Below, piece after piece: positions 1 to 5,494 of a stretch of DNA of 7,821 bases (the first letter of the stretch is position 1; the number at the start of each line of letters is the position of its first letter). The stretch is taken from positions 1 through 7,821 of the forward strand of contig JAIRSA010000149.1 in assembly GCA_031255695.1 (NCBI GenBank), in the 5' to 3' direction. A program made the position numbers and the translations under genes. The notes below the pieces were generated by a model that did not search any database, was not told where the DNA came from, and saw only the letters and a program-made list of their open reading frames with translations. Source of the DNA: Eubacteriales Family XIII. Incertae Sedis bacterium (lineage in GTDB: Bacteria > Bacillota > Clostridia > Peptostreptococcales > Anaerovoracaceae).

Positions 1-306
1 GGCTATGCGGGCGCGTGGGCGGTGCTCGACGAAGGGCATGTGACCAATGTGGCCGTGCATCCGGATTTCAGGCGCCGCAGGGTCGCGGCATCGCTGCTGT
101 CGGAGCTGATAGCCTTCATGGAGGCGGATGCGGGGATACTGAAATTCATCCTCGAAGTCAGGGCATCCAACGCAGGCGCCATCAAGCTCTACGAAGCGTT
201 CGGGTTCGAGCGCTACGGCGTCAGGAAAGCATATTATTCCGACACGATGGAGGACGCCATACTGATGTGGCGCATAAAGCCGGGCATGCATGGCGCCGGG
301 CAGTAG
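1..306 (+). CDS. rimI: Ribosomal protein S18-alanine N-acetyltransferase RimI (5' end missing)
   Basis: The gene is open from the first base in frame 1 and ends at TAG, so only the last 101 residues are present and the start lies left of the window. It is a GNAT-fold enzyme that moves an acetyl group from acetyl-CoA to the N-terminal alanine of ribosomal protein S18. The visible part starts in the central GNAT strands (DEGHVTNVAVHP), then the acetyl-CoA-binding motif A region, then LEVRASNAGAIKLYEAFGF, the hallmark RimI motif ending in the conserved Tyr and GF. Motif A reads RRRRVAASLL, where the usual R/Q-x-x-G-x-G/A has Arg and Ala instead of the glycines. A GTG at 22 is an internal codon, not the start. 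tsaD follows after 28 bp, the usual Firmicute order. Assignment to RimI rather than another GNAT rests on the C-terminal motif and on tsaD. Confidence 0.88.
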   Translation, partial: GYAGAWAVLDEGHVTNVAVHPDFRRRRVAASLLSELIAFMEADAGILKFILEVRASNAGAIKLYEAFGFERYGVRKAYYSDTMEDAILMWRIKPGMHGAGQ

Positions 307-334
307 CGGCGTGCGCGCCGTATTGGGAGACTCT

Positions 335-1351
335 ATGGGCAAAGATATAATAACATTGGCGTTTGAGACGAGCTGCGACGAGACCTCCGTCGCCGTCATG
401 AAGGGCGGCAGGGACGTGCTGTCGAACATAATTTCATCGCAGGTGCAGGTGCACCAGGTGTTCGGCGGCGTGGTGCCTGAGATCGCGTCGCGGCACCATC
501 TGGAGCAGATAAACAGCGTGGCCGGGGAGGCGCTGGCCGCGGCGGGCGTCAGGCTGGGGCAGATAGGGCTCATCGGGGTGACACAGGGCCCGGGCCTCGT
601 GGGGGCGCTGCTGATAGGGCTGGCCACGGCGAAGGCCTTCGCGTTCGCGCTCGGCGTGCCCATAGTGGGCGTCAACCACATACACGCGCACATATGCGCG
701 AACTACATCGAGCACAAGGGGCTGGAGCCCCCGTTCATAGCGCTGACGGTTTCGGGCGGCCACACCAACCTGATCAGGGTCAGGGGCTACAACGACTACG
801 AGGTGCTGGGGGCGACGCGCGACGACGCGGCGGGGGAGGCCTTCGACAAGGTGGCGAGGGTGCTGGGCCTGGAATACCCAGGCGGCCCGGCCATCGACAG
901 GGTGGCGGAAGCCGGGGACCCGCATGCCGTCAGCTTCAAGCGGCCCCTGCTCGAAAAGGACAGCCTGGATTTCAGTTTCAGCGGGCTGAAGACGGCGGTG
1001 CTGAACTATGTCAATACAGAGAGGCAGGCGGGGCGCACCGTCAATGTGCCTGATGTCGCGGCGGGCTTCCGCCAGTCCGTCGTGGATGTCCTGACGGCGA
1101 AGACGATGCAGGCGGCGGACGCGCACGGCGGGGCGACGGTCGTGATGGCCGGGGGCGTGGCCGCGAACCGCCTGCTCCGTAAGAGCCTGGGCGAGGCCTG
1201 CGCCAAAAGGGGGATCGCCCTCTACTACCCGCAGCCGCTGCTGTGCACGGACAATGCAGCTATGGCCGGCGCGGCGGCCTACTACAGATACACCGAAAAG
1301 GGGGAGGACGGCCTCGGCCTGGATGCCTGCCCCAATATGCAAATGGGATGA
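335..1351 (+). CDS. tsaD: tRNA N6-adenosine threonylcarbamoyltransferase TsaD
   Basis: A 338-residue protein, normal length for the Kae1/Gcp/YgjD family. With TsaB and TsaE it transfers the threonylcarbamoyl group from threonylcarbamoyl-AMP to A37 of tRNAs that read ANN codons, giving t6A. It is a cytoplasmic ASKHA-fold enzyme. Visible motifs are ETSCDETS at 11-18, the metal-binding HIHAH with His115 and His119, SGGHT at 140-144, the phosphate-loop-like MAGGVAANRLLR near 271-282 and TDNAAM with metal ligand Asp306. The ATG at 335 is chosen because GGGAGA lies 5 bp upstream and the protein then begins just ahead of the conserved first strand. Earlier in-frame codons overlap the end of rimI and add 15 unconserved residues. 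The gene lies between rimI and the ABC-F gene, 10 bp from the latter, so the three are probably cotranscribed. tsaE and tsaB would be expected left of the window. Confidence 0.97.
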   Translation: MGKDIITLAFETSCDETSVAVMKGGRDVLSNIISSQVQVHQVFGGVVPEIASRHHLEQINSVAGEALAAAGVRLGQIGLIGVTQGPGLVGALLIGLATAKAFAFALGVPIVGVNHIHAHICANYIEHKGLEPPFIALTVSGGHTNLIRVRGYNDYEVLGATRDDAAGEAFDKVARVLGLEYPGGPAIDRVAEAGDPHAVSFKRPLLEKDSLDFSFSGLKTAVLNYVNTERQAGRTVNVPDVAAGFRQSVVDVLTAKTMQAADAHGGATVVMAGGVAANRLLRKSLGEACAKRGIALYYPQPLLCTDNAAMAGAAAYYRYTEKGEDGLGLDACPNMQMG

Positions 1352-1361
1352 CTTGATCGAT

Positions 1362-3527
1362 ATGACAGTGCTTTCAGCGAACGGGATAACTAAATTATAT
1401 GGGGCCGAGCCAGTGCTCGAACATGTGTCCTTCAACGTGAACCGCGGCGACAGGGTCGGGATCGTGGGCGCGAACGGCGCCGGGAAGACAACGCTGATGG
1501 ACATATTGACCAGGCAGATCCCATTCGACAGCGGGGAACTCTATGTCGCGCCGGGGCTTAAGGTCGGCTATCTTGCGCAAAACGGCAATTTCGCCCCTGA
1601 GATGACGGTGGACGAGGCGATGCTCAGCATATTCGCGGAACTGGCCGCCATGGAGGCCGAGATGGAGAGCCTGCTTGCGGAAGTGGCGAAGGTTTCCAGC
1701 GAGGGAGGGGAGACGGCCGCCCTGCTGCACAGGTACGACGCGCTGTCGGAGGGGTTCAGGGCGAAAAATGGCTATGGCTTCAGGAGCGAGATCACGGGGA
1801 TATTGAGCAGCATGGCCTTCCCCAAGGAGAGCCGCTCCAAGAAAATATCGATGCTGTCGGGCGGGGAGAGTACGAGGCTGGCGCTGGCCGCGCTGCTGCT
1901 CAAGAAGCCGGACATGATGCTGCTCGACGAGCCGACCAACCATCTCGATATCGGGACGCTCAAATGGCTGGAACAATATTTGAGGAACTATCCGGGGAGC
2001 ATGATAGTCATATCGCATGACAGGTATTTCCTGGATCAGACGGCGAACCGGATATTCGAGATCGAGAACCACAGGCTGGCGTCCTATGACGGCAATTATT
2101 CGGCATTCATAGAGAAGAAGCGCATGCGCCAGGAGTCGGAAGCCGGGCAGTACGACAGGCAGCAGAAGGAGATCAAGCGCCAGACGGAGATGATCAGGCG
2201 GTTCCGCCAGCATGGCACCGAAAAGCTGGCCAAACGTGCCAGGTCGCGGGAGATAAGGCTGGCGGCCATGGAGGCGCTTGAGCGGCCGCAGCATGGCAGC
2301 GTGCGCATGAAGCTCCATTTCAAGCAGAAATTCAAAAGCGGCAATGACGTGCTCGCGGCGGAGGGGCTTTCCAAGTCATTCGGCGAAGGCGCGGGGCGCC
2401 GCCACCTTTTTTCGGGCGTCAATATTGACATTAAAAAGGGCGAGCGCGTGTGCATGGTGGGCGCAAACGGCATAGGGAAGACGACATTGCTGAAGATAAT
2501 ACAGGGCGAGGCCGCGCCGGACAGCGGCTGGCTGCGCACGGGACAGAATGTCATGATCGGATATTACGATCAGCGCCAGGAGGGGCTTGACGAGGGCAAG
2601 ACCGTGCTGGACGAGATGACATCGGCCTTCCGGATGTACAGCGACACGGAGATGCGGAATATGCTGGGGAGCTTCCTGTTCAGCGGCGATGCGGTGTTCC
2701 AGAAGGTGGGCACGCTGAGCGGGGGCGAACGGGCAAGGCTCTCGCTGCTCAAGCTGATGCTTTCGGGCGCGAACTTCCTGCTGCTGGACGAGCCGAACAA
2801 TCACCTGGACATTGCCTCGAAAGAGATATTCGAGGATGCGCTGATGGATTTTCCGGGGACAGCGCTCATAGTCTCGCACGACAGGTATTTCCTGAACAAG
2901 GTGCCTTCGCGCATCGCCGAGCTTACGGCGGACGGCCTCGTGGACTACCTGGGCGGCTACGATTATTATATGGAGAAGAAGGAGTCACTGGGCTCCGCGA
3001 AACAATATCTCGCCGGGCTTTCAAAGCCGGGCGGGGCGGCGGTCCAGGGCGGCATTGCAGGAGCGGCAGGCCTTGGCGGCCAGGGCGGCAATCCGGGCGC
3101 GGGCGGCGCGGCAGTCCATGGGCGGCCAGGGCAAGGCGGGGCAGGCGCGGCAGGATCTGGCGGCCTGGGCGGCAATCCAGGCACGGGCGGCGCGGCAGGC
3201 ACCGGCGGCCAGGCAGGCGGCGGCATGGGTGTTGGCGCAGGCATTGGCGGGCCGGAGGCGTACGGGAAGGCCGATGCGGCGGAAATGCGGCGCCGCAGCA
3301 AGGCCGCGCAGGCAGAAGAACGCCGCCGCACAAGGGCGCTCGCCGCACTGGAGGAGAGGATAAACGAGCTGGAAGCCGAAATCGGCATGATTGAAGAGGC
3401 CATGTGCAGCGAGGAAACGCTCTCCGATTATGTGAGGCTGCGTGAATACGACGAGAAGCTGGGCGCGCTGAAAGCCGAGCTGGACGAGGCCTACGAGAAG
3501 TGGCTGGGCGAAGGCGGGGGCGCGTAG
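1362..3527 (+). CDS. ydiF: ABC-F family ATPase (YdiF-like) with Gly-rich linker
   Basis: A 721-residue soluble protein with two ABC ATPase domains and no membrane segment, as in ABC-F proteins, which act on the ribosome in translation or antibiotic protection. Domain 1 has Walker A GANGAGKTT (36-44), signature LSGGE (165-169), Walker B with DEPTNHLD (to 196) and the SHD switch (218-220). The helical interdomain linker is about 250-320. Domain 2 has GANGIGKTT (367-375), LSGGE (452-456), DEPNNHLD (476-483, Asn for the usual Thr) and SHD (505-507). Residues 556-631 are a Gly/Ala-rich low-complexity linker. Residues 637-715 are a charged C-terminal coiled coil. The ATG at 1362 gives the typical ABC-F N-terminus (MTVLSANGITKLYG). 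The upstream GGGATGA is a poor ribosome binding site, so coupling to tsaD translation is likely, and TTG at 1353 is an alternative start. The symbol follows synteny with B. subtilis ydiD-ydiE-ydiF and is less certain than the family. Confidence 0.93.
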   Translation: MTVLSANGITKLYGAEPVLEHVSFNVNRGDRVGIVGANGAGKTTLMDILTRQIPFDSGELYVAPGLKVGYLAQNGNFAPEMTVDEAMLSIFAELAAMEAEMESLLAEVAKVSSEGGETAALLHRYDALSEGFRAKNGYGFRSEITGILSSMAFPKESRSKKISMLSGGESTRLALAALLLKKPDMMLLDEPTNHLDIGTLKWLEQYLRNYPGSMIVISHDRYFLDQTANRIFEIENHRLASYDGNYSAFIEKKRMRQESEAGQYDRQQKEIKRQTEMIRRFRQHGTEKLAKRARSREIRLAAMEALERPQHGSVRMKLHFKQKFKSGNDVLAAEGLSKSFGEGAGRRHLFSGVNIDIKKGERVCMVGANGIGKTTLLKIIQGEAAPDSGWLRTGQNVMIGYYDQRQEGLDEGKTVLDEMTSAFRMYSDTEMRNMLGSFLFSGDAVFQKVGTLSGGERARLSLLKLMLSGANFLLLDEPNNHLDIASKEIFEDALMDFPGTALIVSHDRYFLNKVPSRIAELTADGLVDYLGGYDYYMEKKESLGSAKQYLAGLSKPGGAAVQGGIAGAAGLGGQGGNPGAGGAAVHGRPGQGGAGAAGSGGLGGNPGTGGAAGTGGQAGGGMGVGAGIGGPEAYGKADAAEMRRRSKAAQAEERRRTRALAALEERINELEAEIGMIEEAMCSEETLSDYVRLREYDEKLGALKAELDEAYEKWLGEGGGA
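3075..3198 (+). repeat. 40-bp direct repeat inside the ABC-F linker
   Basis: Two copies, at 3075-3114 and 3159-3198, match at 37 of 40 positions by eye and lie 84 bp (28 codons) apart, so the reading frame is kept. Both encode a GG-(Q/L)-GGNPG-(A/T)-GGAA peptide. This suggests that the glycine-rich linker grew by in-frame duplication of GGC-rich DNA. Confidence 0.8.
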
Positions 3528-3541
3528 AAGCGGGCGGCCTG

Positions 3542-3638
3542 CCTTTGCCCCCCCGCCTTTGACAACCCGCCTTTGACAACCCGCCGCCTTGCCCCGACTT
3601 TGACAACCTGCCTTTGACGGCCCGCCGCCCTGCCCCGG
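3542..3638. repeat. Tandem 14-bp repeat downstream of the ABC-F gene
   Basis: Seven head-to-tail units of 13-14 bp. Type A units resemble CCTTTGACAACCCG and lie at 3542, 3556, 3570, 3597 and 3611. The 3556 and 3570 copies are identical and the others diverge. Type B units resemble CCGCCTTGCCCCG and lie at 3584 and 3625. The order is A-A-A-B-A-A-B, so a larger A-A-B block appears duplicated. It begins 14 bp after the ABC-F stop. No convincing reading frame crosses it. Function unknown. Confidence 0.8.
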
Positions 3639-3660
3639 CGCGAAACCGCGCAGGAATTTT
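3638..3660 (+). terminator. Possible weak terminator of the rimI-tsaD-ABC-F operon
   Basis: GCGCG (3638-3642) and CGCGC (3647-3651) form a 5-bp stem around an AAAC loop. AGGAATTTT follows, so the T run is short and not directly attached to the stem. It is the best candidate between the ABC-F stop and the acpP promoter, but the stem is short. Confidence 0.3.
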
Positions 3661-3696
3661 CAGCCAACTTTTTTCCATCAATTTTTGAAAATTATA

Positions 3697-3725
3697 TTGA
3701 AGTTCACCTAAAGGTAAATTATAAT
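3697..3725 (+). promoter_or_regulatory. Sigma-70-type promoter of acpP with an operator-like palindrome
   Basis: A -35 box TTGAAG (3697-3702) and a perfect -10 box TATAAT (3720-3725) are separated by exactly 17 bp in an AT-rich island within GC-rich DNA. Transcription would start near 3732, leaving a leader of about 85 nt before acpP. The spacer carries an imperfect inverted repeat, TTCACCT-AA-AGGTAAA (3703-3718, core ACCT/AGGT). This position would suit a repressor that blocks polymerase. A fatty-acid regulator is conceivable, but the sequence is not a clear match to the FapR or FabT sites I know. Confidence 0.7.
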
Positions 3726-3738
3726 AGGGGAAGACATT

Positions 3739-3780
3739 GAAGCGAAGGCGCTGCGCGTCGAAGCGAAGGCGCTGTACGTC
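3739..3780 (+). repeat. 21-bp tandem duplication in the acpP leader
   Basis: Two adjacent 21-bp copies (3739-3759 and 3760-3780) differ only at two neighbouring bases, CGC versus TAC, near their 3' ends. They share GAAGCGAAGGCGCTG. The repeat lies in the 5' untranslated leader of acpP. It is open in the acpP frame (EAKALRV-EAKALYV) and 21 is a multiple of 3, but no start codon precedes it downstream of the TAA at 3709. Confidence 0.8.
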
Positions 3781-3803
3781 GATTCAGGGATTGGAAAAGC
3801 AAT

Positions 3804-3810
3804 GGAGGAA
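3804..3810 (+). promoter_or_regulatory. Ribosome binding site that fixes the acpP start
   Basis: GGAGGAA lies 6 bp upstream of the ATG at 3817. The other in-frame ATG, at 3802, overlaps this site and has no site of its own, so 3817 is the real start. Confidence 0.85.
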
Positions 3811-3816
3811 TGTGAT

Positions 3817-4047
3817 ATGACGTTTGGAAAAATTAAGGAAATTATAATAGACCAGCTGCAGGCAGACGAATCGTCTATAACCCTTGAAACCCACCTTATG
3901 AAAGATCTTGAGGCGGATTCGCTTGACGCAGTGGAGATCATTATGGCCATAGAGGACGAGTTCGAGATAGAAGTCCCTGACGAAGCGGCCGAGGGCTTCC
4001 AGACTGTCGGCGATATAGTGAAGTTCGTGGAGGAGCAGAAGCAGTAA
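3817..4047 (+). CDS. acpP: Acyl carrier protein AcpP
   Basis: A 76-residue acidic protein, the normal size of an acyl carrier protein, which carries growing acyl chains on a 4'-phosphopantetheine arm during type II fatty acid synthesis in the cytoplasm. The attachment site is DLEADSLDAVEI with Ser35. The helix after it, MAIEDEFEIEVPDE, and the C-terminal TVGDIVKFVEE are typical of AcpP. It ends with tandem stops TAA TAA. It stands alone: no fab gene or plsX is adjacent, although acpP often sits between fabG and fabF, or next to rnc and plsX, in other bacteria. It has its own strong promoter, so it is probably a one-gene transcript, possibly running to the terminator at 4372. A role in polyketide or other secondary pathways is unlikely given its canonical features and lack of such neighbours. 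Confidence 0.96.
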   Translation: MTFGKIKEIIIDQLQADESSITLETHLMKDLEADSLDAVEIIMAIEDEFEIEVPDEAAEGFQTVGDIVKFVEEQKQ

Positions 4048-4371
4048 TAAAGGCCATGGCACGGGGCAGCGGCGCACGGGCGCCGGCGGCCGGAGAGCGC
4101 ATTGCAGGCACTGCGCCAAAGAACGGCGCAGGGCATGTATTGCTGGGCCTGTTGCGGATATTGGGTATGTAAGGCCCAATCGGAGATAGTACGGCAGCCG
4201 AAGCGTGACAGAAGGATGCCGCCGCGCCGGGGCGCGCTGCATCATGGTGCTGCGCCGGGCGGTTGGTGTGCGGGGCCTGCGCCGCCGAAGGCTTGCCTAG
4301 GCGGGCGGCAGCGTGTTGCAAAGTGAATACTTGATACCGCAGCAGTTTGTTTGTTGATGTGTGGCTATTTG
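4048..4371 (+). other. Gene-poor region between acpP and rex with possible RNA structure
   Basis: I see no convincing gene in about 320 bp. Possible hairpins by eye are CTGCGCC/GGCGCAG (4111-4117 with 4125-4131), TGGGCCT/AGGCCCA (4144-4150 with 4172-4178), ATTGGG/CCCAAT (4160-4165 with 4175-4180) and GCCGCC/GGCGGC (4281-4286 with 4304-4309). The second and third use the same bases and exclude each other. An intrinsic terminator closes the region. It could be a long 3' UTR of acpP, a leader of rex or an unrecognised small RNA. It does not look like a T-box, tmRNA, tRNA or SRP RNA to me. A 74-codon frame with a TTG start at 4102 resembles nothing known. Confidence 0.4.
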
Positions 4372-4397
4372 AAACCCGGCGCCTGCCGGGTTTTGTT
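4372..4397 (+). terminator. Intrinsic terminator just upstream of rex
   Basis: A perfect 9-bp stem, AAACCCGGC (4372-4380) with GCCGGGTTT (4385-4393), has a GCCT loop and runs into TTTTGTT. The T-rich side makes it a plus-strand terminator. It ends about 50 bp before the rex start, so it stops transcription from the acpP side or acts as an attenuator in a rex leader. I see no good promoter between it and rex. Confidence 0.8.
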
Positions 4398-4448
4398 ATG
4401 CTAAAGGCCAAGCGGGGCCTATGGCGCTGCGGTTTTGCGAGGTGGAAG

Positions 4449-5099
4449 ATGAAGGGAAACGACAGGATCTCAAGTGCCGTGATCAAACGGCTGCCCAGGT
4501 ACCGCAGGTATCTGGAAGAGCTCAGGCACGAAAATGCAGGCAGGATCTCTTCGGGCGAACTAAGCAGGCTAATCGGATGCACAGCCTCCCAGATCCGTCA
4601 GGATTTCAACAATTTCGGCGGTTTCGGGCAGCAGGGCTACGGCTACAATATCGAAGACCTGTATCAGCAGATCAACAGCATCCTTGGGCTGGTGCGTGAA
4701 TACAGGACGGTGGTGATAGGGGCGGGGAACCTAGGGATCGCCGTGGCCAACTACCTATACACATATGAAGAGGGCTTCACCGTAGAAGGCATGTTCGATG
4801 TCAGGCACGAGATCATCGGCAAGAGCGTGAACGGCGTGCAGATAAGGGCCGTCTCTGAAATCGAGGCTTTCTTGGCGGGGCGCGCGATCGACATCGGCAT
4901 CATTGCCACGCCAAGCGCCAATGCGCAGCAGGCGGCGGACAAGCTGGTGGGCGGCGGCGTCAAGGGGATATGGAATTTCGCGCCCATCGATCTGGAGATC
5001 CCGGAGGAAGTGGCGCTGGAGAATGTGCATATAAGCGACAGCTTGCTCTCGCTGGTGTACTATGTCAACAAATCGCGCCCAGGCAGCGATGGGGAGTAA
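4449..5099 (+). CDS. rex: Redox-sensing transcriptional repressor Rex
   Basis: A 216-residue protein, normal for Rex, a homodimeric repressor that reads the NADH/NAD+ ratio and releases fermentation and respiration genes when NADH is high. Residues 1 to about 80 are the winged-helix domain, starting MKGNDRISSAVIKRLPRYRRYLEEL and including the very typical TASQIRQDFNNFGGFGQQGYGYN. The rest is a Rossmann domain with the NAD(H)-binding GAGNLGIAVANY. The C-terminal LLSLVYYVNKS belongs to the domain-swapped helix. The ATG at 4449 is chosen because GAGGTGG lies just upstream and the protein then starts as other Rex proteins do. An upstream in-frame ATG at 4347 would add 34 unconserved residues and cross the terminator hairpin. 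Rex is close to the ydi-type operon in B. subtilis too. No clear Rex operator palindrome is visible near it. Confidence 0.96.
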   Translation: MKGNDRISSAVIKRLPRYRRYLEELRHENAGRISSGELSRLIGCTASQIRQDFNNFGGFGQQGYGYNIEDLYQQINSILGLVREYRTVVIGAGNLGIAVANYLYTYEEGFTVEGMFDVRHEIIGKSVNGVQIRAVSEIEAFLAGRAIDIGIIATPSANAQQAADKLVGGGVKGIWNFAPIDLEIPEEVALENVHISDSLLSLVYYVNKSRPGSDGE

Positions 5100-5150
5100 G
5101 CCGCAAGCAAGCCTACCCGCCGCCCTGCCTGCGTACGTGTGGGCCGCAAC

Positions 5151-5182
5151 AAAAAATAACCGCTTCCTCAGAAACGGTTATT
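5151..5182 (-). terminator. Terminator of the ferredoxin gene, possibly bidirectional
   Basis: AATAACCG (5155-5162) pairs with CGGTTATT (5175-5182). Three further pairs continue the stem after one mismatch, around a CTCA loop. Read on the minus strand the stem ends in a run of six T (5156-5151), as expected for a transcript coming from the ferredoxin gene 65 bp away. It also lies 55 bp after the rex stop, but the plus-strand T tract is weak. Confidence 0.8.
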
Positions 5183-5247
5183 GTCTGGATATAGTGGTAC
5201 GGGCGCCTGCCAATCAGACAGGCCGCCACCAAGTGCCGTGCGCCAAC

Positions 5248-5415
5248 TTAGGCTTCGGCAGGGGCATCCACAGGGCATGCGCTTGCGCAGGCGCCACAGT
5301 CGATGCAAGTGTCCGGATTGATGGTGTAGATATCCCCCTCGGAAATCGCCTCGGTCGGGCATTCGGACATACACGCTCCACATGCGATACAGGCGTCGCT
5401 TATAACATAAGCCAT
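5248..5415 (-). CDS. 2[4Fe-4S] clostridial-type ferredoxin
   Basis: A 55-residue protein, the classic size of bacterial 8-iron ferredoxins, small low-potential electron carriers in the cytoplasm of anaerobes (pyruvate:ferredoxin oxidoreductase, hydrogenase and similar partners). It starts MAYVISDACIACGACMSECP and has two full cluster motifs: Cys9, Cys12, Cys15, Cys19-Pro and Cys37, Cys40, Cys43, Cys47-Pro. The two halves show the usual internal symmetry. The stop is TAA at 5250-5248. An AGGAGGGA site (5430-5423) lies 7 bp before the ATG at 5415 and fixes the start. It is a monocistronic gene with its own terminator, facing rex and divergent from the gene at 5495. Which enzyme it serves cannot be told from the window. 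Because it is so short, length-filtered gene calling can miss it. Confidence 0.95.
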   Translation of the reverse strand: MAYVISDACIACGACMSECPTEAISEGDIYTINPDTCIDCGACASACPVDAPAEA

Positions 5416-5494
5416 AATCAAATCCCTCCTTCAATGGAATTATAGTAAAACACATACACGAATAATTATAACAGAGAAAATTTGGTAAGTAAAG
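5416..5494. promoter_or_regulatory. AT-rich divergent promoter region
   Basis: This 79-bp gap separates two divergent genes. A perfect TATAAT reads on the minus strand at 5444-5439, placed to serve the ferredoxin gene, but I find no good -35 box 17 bp away. On the plus strand TATAAC at 5467-5472 could be a -10 for the gene at 5495. The region contrasts in base composition with the GC-rich genes on both sides. Exact starts are uncertain. Confidence 0.4.

Noticed and set aside
434..1504. Long open frame of 356 codons on the minus strand across tsaD
   Set aside because: It lies opposite tsaD, which has all family motifs. The frame is Arg/His/Pro-rich low-complexity translation typical of the antisense of GC-rich genes and has no recognisable domain.
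3559..3619. Series of TTGACA -35-like boxes in the 14-bp repeat
   Set aside because: No -10-like hexamer lies 16-18 bp downstream of any of them. The DNA there is GC-rich, so they are a by-product of the repeat unit.
2923..3681. Minus-strand open frame of 252 codons over the ABC-F 3' end
   Set aside because: Its translation is Arg/Pro-rich because it reads the reverse of the Gly-rich linker and the tandem repeat. No ribosome binding site or known domain.
4102..4326. Possible 74-residue Cys-rich basic protein between acpP and rex
   Set aside because: It needs a TTG start with only a GGAGAG sequence nearby, shows no domain, and runs across the hairpins of a GC-rich noncoding region. Kept only as a remote possibility.
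5168..5455. 95-codon minus-strand frame over the ferredoxin gene
   Set aside because: It is the wrong frame. The true ferredoxin frame at 5415-5248 has both CxxCxxCxxxCP motifs and a perfect ribosome binding site.
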